Assembly: GCA_937911445.1 (NCBI GenBank)
Contig: CALDQY010000190.1
Location: 1 to 9,377, forward strand
Source of the DNA: an uncultured Rhodobiaceae bacterium
GTDB taxonomy: Archaea; Thermoplasmatota; Poseidoniia; Poseidoniales; Poseidoniaceae
Reading direction: 5' to 3'
Length of the DNA: 9,377 nucleotides
Part shown: one piece after another, positions 6,067-9,377 of the stretch
Layout of the letters: each line of letters opens with the position of its first letter
Numbering within the stretch: the first letter of the stretch is position 1
Program-made: the position numbers and the translations under genes
The notes under the pieces: model-generated
The model's database searches: none
The model's input: only the letters and a program-made list of their open reading frames with translations
What the model was told of the DNA's origin: nothing

Positions 6067-6423
6067 TTGGCAAAGCGAACCCAGAAAGCAAAGGCAACAG
6101 CACGATTTGGTGCACGATATGGTGTAAGCGTACGACGTAACGCAGGTAGTGCTCTGGCCAAGAAAAACGCCAAGTACACATGCCCTGTTTGTCACTACCG
6201 CAAGGTTACCCGTCAATCCGTCGGCATCTGGTGCTGCGGAAAGTGTGGCCACACCTTCGCAGGCGGTGCATGGGAACCATTCACCCGTGCAAGCGATGCA
6301 AACTCCCGCATTCTTCGACGATCCGTTGAAGGTGCAACAACAGCCGATATGGCATTCATCGCTCAGCAAGCAGCTCTCGACTTTGAGCGCAAGGCTGCAG
6401 AAGAGACCTCTGAAGAGGAGTGA
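6067..6423 (+). CDS. rpl37ae: 50S ribosomal protein L37Ae (eL43) with extended C-terminus
   Basis: The 118-residue product is the zinc-ribbon ribosomal protein eL43 of the large subunit. The basic N-terminus (ARFGARYGVSVRR at 12-24) and the ribbon are typical. Cys39 and Cys42 (CPVC) pair with Cys57 and Cys60 (CGKC), and IWCC is followed by GHTFAGGAWEP. The usual protein ends shortly after the FAGGA segment, at roughly 80-95 residues. This one continues through about 40 more residues (76-118), predicted helical, with RILRRS, then MAFIAQQAALDFERKA and a strongly acidic tip EETSEEE. Translation starts at TTG 6067 directly after the rrp42 TGA. RpoP, the small zinc-ribbon RNA polymerase subunit that often follows this gene, is absent. 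The next gene begins five bases later. Confidence 0.94.
   Translation: MAKRTQKAKATARFGARYGVSVRRNAGSALAKKNAKYTCPVCHYRKVTRQSVGIWCCGKCGHTFAGGAWEPFTRASDANSRILRRSVEGATTADMAFIAQQAALDFERKAAEETSEEE
6414..6420 (+). promoter_or_regulatory. Shine-Dalgarno deciding the pcc1 start
   Basis: AGAGGAG lies eight bases before ATG 6429, within the acidic tail codons of L37Ae. A GTG at 6420 is in the same frame and would add three residues, but the ribosome binding site would then overlap the start codon. ATG 6429 is therefore chosen. Confidence 0.6.
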
Positions 6424-6428
6424 TTGCA

Positions 6429-6695
6429 ATGGCGGAAACGCCGTTCTCGCTTGTTTGTACGATTACACGAGCGGACGCTACGGACATTCAGGCTATGCGA
6501 GATTCGCTCGTCTCAGAAACTGAAAGCCATGAACATAACCAAAACACCTTTTCATTCCGTGTGGATGAAGCCAATGCGAAAGATCTCCGTGCAATGTGGA
6601 ACACACGAATTCGTGGATTGATTGCTGCTGATGAAATTCTACAGGCGATTGGAACCGCAGGTTCATCAACCAAGGACGATTCGAAAGAAGCATGA
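6429..6695 (+). CDS. pcc1: KEOPS complex subunit Pcc1
   Basis: The 88-residue protein fits the Pcc1 family: a small alpha-beta domain that dimerises and bridges two Kae1 subunits in the KEOPS complex, which makes t6A at position 37 of ANN-decoding tRNAs. The N-terminal strand FSLVCTITRA is followed by a helix (TDIQAMRDSLVSE), a strand (NTFSFRVDEA) and the diagnostic C-terminal helix DLRAMWNTRIRGLIAADEIL at 52-71. Its equivalent in other Pcc1 proteins reads like LRATLNSLLRWIKLAEE. A short polar tail, SSTKDDSKEA, ends it. Similarity is recognised from pattern and size, so confidence is a little lower than for its neighbours. Pcc1 is a known member of this cluster in other archaea. No other KEOPS gene (kae1, bud32, cgi121) is in the window. 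The stop overlaps the pfdB start (ATGA). Confidence 0.8.
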   Translation: MAETPFSLVCTITRADATDIQAMRDSLVSETESHEHNQNTFSFRVDEANAKDLRAMWNTRIRGLIAADEILQAIGTAGSSTKDDSKEA

Positions 6696-7006
6696 GCACT
6701 GTTGAGCAATTGCAAGTCGTTGTCTCCGAAGTTCAGAATGCACGACATCAAGTGGCCACCGTTCGGGCACAATTGCAAGAATTGGAAACAACCATTACAG
6801 CAGTTGAGAAGCACCCTGAAGGCATGGCTCTCCATCGACAACTCGGTGGTGTGTTGGTTGAAGTTGACAACAAAGCTGAGTTGATTGAAGAACTCAAGAC
6901 GACCCATTCTACACTATCCGAGCATGCTGAGCGACTCTCCGAGCATGAAGCAAAACTTGTCGCAGCCTATGAAGAACTCAAGAAATCACTTGAGGGAGAA
7001 GCTTGA
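6692..7006 (+). CDS. pfdB: Prefoldin beta subunit
   Basis: The 104-residue protein is almost wholly helical. Two coiled-coil arms (about 1-45 and 60-100) flank the central hairpin region ALHRQLGGVLVEVDNKAEL at 46-64, which matches the conserved Y-R-x-V-G-x-x-L-V-E-V-D segment of prefoldin beta. By family knowledge, two alpha and four beta subunits form a jellyfish-shaped chaperone that holds unfolded proteins and passes them to the thermosome. The first arm has heptad spacing (LQVVVSEVQNARHQVATVRAQ). The second is rich in E, K and L and ends EELKKSLEGEA. No alpha subunit is nearby. The start shares ATGA with the pcc1 stop and only a weak purine tract precedes it, so translation is probably coupled. 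The stop overlaps the TTG of the DHH gene. Confidence 0.88.
   Translation: MSTVEQLQVVVSEVQNARHQVATVRAQLQELETTITAVEKHPEGMALHRQLGGVLVEVDNKAELIEELKTTHSTLSEHAERLSEHEAKLVAAYEELKKSLEGEA
6992..6998 (+). promoter_or_regulatory. Shine-Dalgarno supporting the TTG start of the DHH gene
   Basis: GAGGGAG lies four bases before TTG 7003. The nearest in-frame ATG (7033) would remove ten residues and has no such site at the right distance; the bases before it read GACATTGCTGCA. The TTG overlapping the pfdB TGA (TTGA) is therefore preferred, though both starts leave the catalytic domain whole. Confidence 0.55.
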
Positions 7007-7995
7007 ATTCGCAACAAAAAGACATTGCTGCAATGAAGCAATGGCTCGATGCTGCCATTGAACGTGGTGCAGTTCCAGTCATCACGGGTCAAAACGGAGA
7101 TATGGATACCATTGGATCTGCGATTGCTCTCGCTTCGATTCATCCCTCACTCCTCGCTTGTGGTTTGCACTTGGGACGCATCGCAAAACGTCTCGTTGAA
7201 GACATGAAGGCCCCATTTCGTAAGGTGACTGCCATTGGGACGGCTTTTCCACCAAATCTTGGTGGCATCATTGTTGTTGATGCTGCAGCACCAGACCAAG
7301 TCGGTATTGACTTACCTGATGTGCCACGATTGATTCTCGACCACCATGCTACCAATGGTTGGGCGTTAAACGAGGGCGACTACATGATGAAGTGGGATGT
7401 TCGTGCAACGACAGAAATGGTTGCAACCTATATGTTTGAACACGCCAAGGATTCGCTTACACCACCCGTTCGCAAAATGTTGCTCGCAGGAATGATCACC
7501 GATACAGGACGATTCAAACACGCCAACACAACCTCCTTCGATGTGACGACAAAACTTCTCGAAGGCAGCGACATTGACTATGCTGAGTTTTGTGAATACA
7601 TCGAACGGGAAAATACATCTCCGTCGGAACGAGGTAGTTTGCTTCGTGGACTTGGACGTGCAAAGCATCATGATGCGGGCGACTGGAGTCTTGTTACGAC
7701 CTATGCAGGTACGCTCGAAGGACGACTTGCTTCCATGCTTCTTGGAACAGGATGTGACGTTTCCCTTGTTTCACGCCATCGAGAAGGTGAGACCCGATTG
7801 ACGGCACGAGCGACACGCAAGGCTACATTACGAGGCGTTCACCTTGGAGCCATCATGCAGGCGATAGCAGAACAACACGGTGGCGACGGTGGAGGTCATG
7901 ACGGAGCTGCAGGATGGACAGGAAACGTTGATCGCATTCGAGCAGAATCTGCATTCATAGCACAACTAACACTCCAACATGAGGTGAAGAAATGA
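7003..7995 (+). CDS. DHH-DHHA1 family phosphoesterase (RecJ/NrnA-like)
   Basis: The 330-residue protein has the two-domain layout of small DHH phosphoesterases. The DHH domain carries motif I, GDMDTIGSA (32-40, Asp33 and Asp35), motif II VVDAA with Asp93, motif III LDHHAT with Asp113-His114-His115, and motif IV MITDTGRF with Asp167. The C-terminal DHHA1 domain has the substrate-binding glycine motif GGGHDGAAG at 296-304. Such enzymes cleave short oligonucleotides, pAp or cyclic dinucleotides using Mn2+. The exact substrate cannot be read here. Motif I has Gly29 where NrnA and family II pyrophosphatases have a metal-binding His four residues before the first Asp; RecJ-type enzymes also vary nearby. 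Position right after the exosome and prefoldin genes suggests, as inference, removal of nanoRNA left by the exosome. TTG start, with a four-base overlap at each end. Confidence 0.87.
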   Translation: MNSQQKDIAAMKQWLDAAIERGAVPVITGQNGDMDTIGSAIALASIHPSLLACGLHLGRIAKRLVEDMKAPFRKVTAIGTAFPPNLGGIIVVDAAAPDQVGIDLPDVPRLILDHHATNGWALNEGDYMMKWDVRATTEMVATYMFEHAKDSLTPPVRKMLLAGMITDTGRFKHANTTSFDVTTKLLEGSDIDYAEFCEYIERENTSPSERGSLLRGLGRAKHHDAGDWSLVTTYAGTLEGRLASMLLGTGCDVSLVSRHREGETRLTARATRKATLRGVHLGAIMQAIAEQHGGDGGGHDGAAGWTGNVDRIRAESAFIAQLTLQHEVKK

Positions 7996-9041
7996 GACCA
8001 AAGGCACCAGGATTGTACATCTCCAAATGGCGTGAGGAAGGACCTGTATCGTTGGAAACTGCTGAGGAATGGCGAGACGAACACGGATGGAACGACTGGA
8101 TGGCTATCATCGAGGCAGCTCTCTATCTTGATGCGGCCGAATTGGTTGAACTGCTTTTACCAGTGTTAACTCCAGCACAACGAGCAACCTTTGACTTGGT
8201 TCGACGACGAATGCTAGGTGACCAACGACTTGAGGAGGCCATCGATCAAGCGCTTGAAGTATGCAGAAATCCTGAAACGCGTGACCTTGCGCTTGAAGGA
8301 CGTCTACGCATGGAGCGTGGTCTTCAGCGATTCGAAAAGGGAGATTCAACTGGTGCAGAGGAAGATCTCACATGGGCTGAAACCAGACTCAAATCCGTTG
8401 CAAAAGCAAGTCGAGATCATGACTTATCACTCTTGAACAAAGCAGCATACCACATGGCTTCCGGTGAGGATCTCATGGCTCTGCAAGTGTATGGAGATAT
8501 TTCACGGAAGGAAAATCATGCCCATGAAACCATCGCCATATCTCGAATTGGTGCATCACGCATCCACGCTCGTTATGGGAAGATGTTCGACGCTGCTCGA
8601 AATGCTTGGAACGGACACGCACACGCCATTCTCGCTAATCAGGTAACAATGGCGATTGAAGCAGGCAGCCTCTTTCTAGACCTCTCAATCGACGAACAAG
8701 ATGAGGAAGCGGTTCGATTTCAACAGCAAGTCGATGAATCAAAGCCACGCAATGTTGGTGATGCAACACCTGAACTGAATGTGCACCCGGCTGATGTAAG
8801 TGGTGTGTTTGGCTGGTGCATGAAGCATCTCAACAAGGACCATTCTGGACAGGACCGTCCGGATCTACGAGCCATGGTTATGATGGCCCACCGTCTTGAT
8901 CGGATGAATGAATTCGATTGGCTAATCGAGGAACCTCAGCGCGTTGAAGATTCCATGCTGGTCGCTGTTGTTCTTGGATGCGCACTCAACGATGAACAAC
9001 ATTTGGCATGGACAGAGCGAATGCAATCACTCATGCCTTAA
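7992..9041 (+). CDS. Unrecognised helical-repeat (TPR-like) protein at the end of the exosome cluster
   Basis: I do not recognise this 349-residue protein. It looks soluble, with no signal peptide or membrane span. The N-terminus (1-45) is rich in Trp (Trp13, 27, 33, 36). The middle (about 98-212) looks like three tandem helix-turn-helix units of TPR type. The first is LALEGRLRMERGLQRFEKGD with AEEDLTWAE, the second LLNKAAYHMASGEDLMALQVYGDI (147-170), and the third SRIGASRIHARYGKMFDAARNAW (184-206). An acidic, Gln-rich linker (233-250) and a helical C-terminal part with Trp275, Trp310 and Trp340 follow. No catalytic motif is visible. The start ATG shares ATGA with the DHH stop and has GAGGTGA at 7981-7987, so it is clearly expressed with the cluster. 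TPR-like folds bind proteins; a scaffold role beside the exosome or DHH enzyme is speculation. It is the only gene here ending in TAA. Confidence 0.85.
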   Translation: MRPKAPGLYISKWREEGPVSLETAEEWRDEHGWNDWMAIIEAALYLDAAELVELLLPVLTPAQRATFDLVRRRMLGDQRLEEAIDQALEVCRNPETRDLALEGRLRMERGLQRFEKGDSTGAEEDLTWAETRLKSVAKASRDHDLSLLNKAAYHMASGEDLMALQVYGDISRKENHAHETIAISRIGASRIHARYGKMFDAARNAWNGHAHAILANQVTMAIEAGSLFLDLSIDEQDEEAVRFQQQVDESKPRNVGDATPELNVHPADVSGVFGWCMKHLNKDHSGQDRPDLRAMVMMAHRLDRMNEFDWLIEEPQRVEDSMLVAVVLGCALNDEQHLAWTERMQSLMP

Positions 9042-9377
9042 TTCTATAGAATCTACCCACTTGCTTAAATCGATTACCTCCTGAACATCCCAATGGGTAA
9101 AATTGGGTAACTCTGCAAACCATTGAACCGTAGAAACGTGTTGATCGTTGACATTCCAATGCTGTTGACTGAACGGTACTTTTTCATCATCAACCGATAC
9201 CAGCCCAACCCAACCATTTGGATAATACGATTTGTTCCAAGCGAGAAGTGTACCCTTACCTCCAACTTCCTCCTTCATTTCCCGATGCAGCGCTTGCTCA
9301 GGATCCTCACCCTCTTCGATGTGTCCTCCTGGAAATTCCCAACCACGCTCAGGGTGCTGAACCATGAGAATAGAACC
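9027..9377 (-). CDS. Nudix hydrolase, N-terminus beyond the window
   Basis: The Nudix box is complete: GHIEEGEDPEQALHREMKEE followed by VG, which fits G-x5-E-x7-R-E-x2-E-E-x-G. WEFPGG stands directly before it, as in many MutT-like enzymes. Nudix enzymes hydrolyse nucleoside diphosphates linked to another group, with Mg2+ bound by the REMKEE glutamates. Substrate cannot be told from the visible part, though ATP/GTP-cleaning or sugar-nucleotide enzymes are possible. An ATG lies at 9363-9365, but the frame stays open to the edge and encodes GSILMVQHPERGWEFPGG. GSILMVQ is the strand expected just before the box, so the true start probably lies to the right of the window. The C-terminal part has Trp-rich FTHWDVQEVIDLSKWVDSIEL. 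Its last 15 bases overlap the end of the helical-repeat gene, tail to tail. Confidence 0.88.
   Translation of the reverse strand, partial: GSILMVQHPERGWEFPGGHIEEGEDPEQALHREMKEEVGGKGTLLAWNKSYYPNGWVGLVSVDDEKVPFSQQHWNVNDQHVSTVQWFAELPNFTHWDVQEVIDLSKWVDSIELRHE

Larger units (their letters stand above)
2361..9041 (+). other. Exosome superoperon-like cluster of ten collinear genes
   Basis: Ten + strand genes follow one another with gaps of 36 bases (psmA-SBDS) and 54 bases (SBDS-rrp4). Every later junction overlaps by 1 or 4 bases, abuts, or leaves 5 bases. Junction types are TGATG (rrp4-rrp41, rrp41-rrp42), TGA-TTG (rrp42-L37Ae), ATGA (pcc1-pfdB, DHH-last gene) and TTGA (pfdB-DHH). Gene order matches the known archaeal exosome superoperon. 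It lacks the L15e/RNase P genes that often precede psmA and the rpoP that often follows L37Ae. A single transcript from 2221-2360 is the simplest reading. An internal promoter before rrp4 cannot be excluded. Confidence 0.75.

Noticed and set aside
6420..6422. GTG start for Pcc1
   Set aside because: The ribosome binding site AGAGGAG ends on this codon, so no spacing remains. ATG 6429 has eight bases.
9363..9365. ATG as the true start of the Nudix gene
   Set aside because: The frame is open to the window edge and the four residues before it (GSIL) continue the beta strand expected before the Nudix box, so the gene is better read as truncated.
1..9377. Mobile element, CRISPR array, tRNA/rRNA gene or defence island
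   Set aside because: No transposase or integrase motif, spaced direct repeats or tRNA-like fold was seen. All large frames are housekeeping genes apart from the edge fragment, the Nudix gene and the helical-repeat gene.

Overview
The window is a stretch of archaeal chromosome, almost entirely coding. Proteasome alpha, SBDS, the exosome subunits Rrp4/Rrp41/Rrp42, ribosomal protein L37Ae, KEOPS subunit Pcc1, prefoldin beta and an archaeal-type diphthamide ATP-ligase together fix the domain. Base composition looks near 50% GC, genes overlap at start and stop codons, and ribosome binding sites of the GAGGTGA type recur. A mesophilic euryarchaeon, for example of the marine Poseidoniales/Thermoplasmatota type, would fit. 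That placement is inferred from gene content and streamlining, not from any marker comparison.

Layout. Positions 1-198 hold the end of a membrane protein. purB (221-1579, +) follows and converges, with a 16-base overlap, on dph6 (1564-2220, -). A 140-bp divergent spacer (2221-2360) carries a perfect 19-bp palindrome and a hairpin. From it a ten-gene collinear cluster runs on the + strand to 9041: psmA, SBDS, rrp4, rrp41, rrp42, L37Ae, pcc1, pfdB, a DHH-DHHA1 phosphoesterase and an unrecognised helical-repeat protein. The last gene converges, with a 15-base overlap, on a Nudix hydrolase (minus strand) that runs off the right edge.

How the genes fit together. The cluster is a version of the archaeal exosome superoperon: RNA 3'-end processing and decay (Rrp4/41/42), ribosome maturation (SBDS, L37Ae), tRNA t6A modification (Pcc1), chaperoning (prefoldin beta) and proteolysis (PsmA). 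The DHH phosphoesterase could finish short oligonucleotides left by the exosome. Its neighbour, the 349-residue TPR-like protein, is the least explained gene and the best candidate for a new partner. From rrp4 onward nearly every junction overlaps by 1 or 4 bases or abuts, and twelve of the thirteen stop codons are TGA.

There is no tRNA, rRNA, CRISPR array, insertion sequence or prophage gene, and no gene-free stretch over 300 bases. I do not see a wholly new system. The points worth following are the helical-repeat protein, the altered residues in PurB and the DHH enzyme, the extended L37Ae tail, the missing rpoP and the palindromic site.
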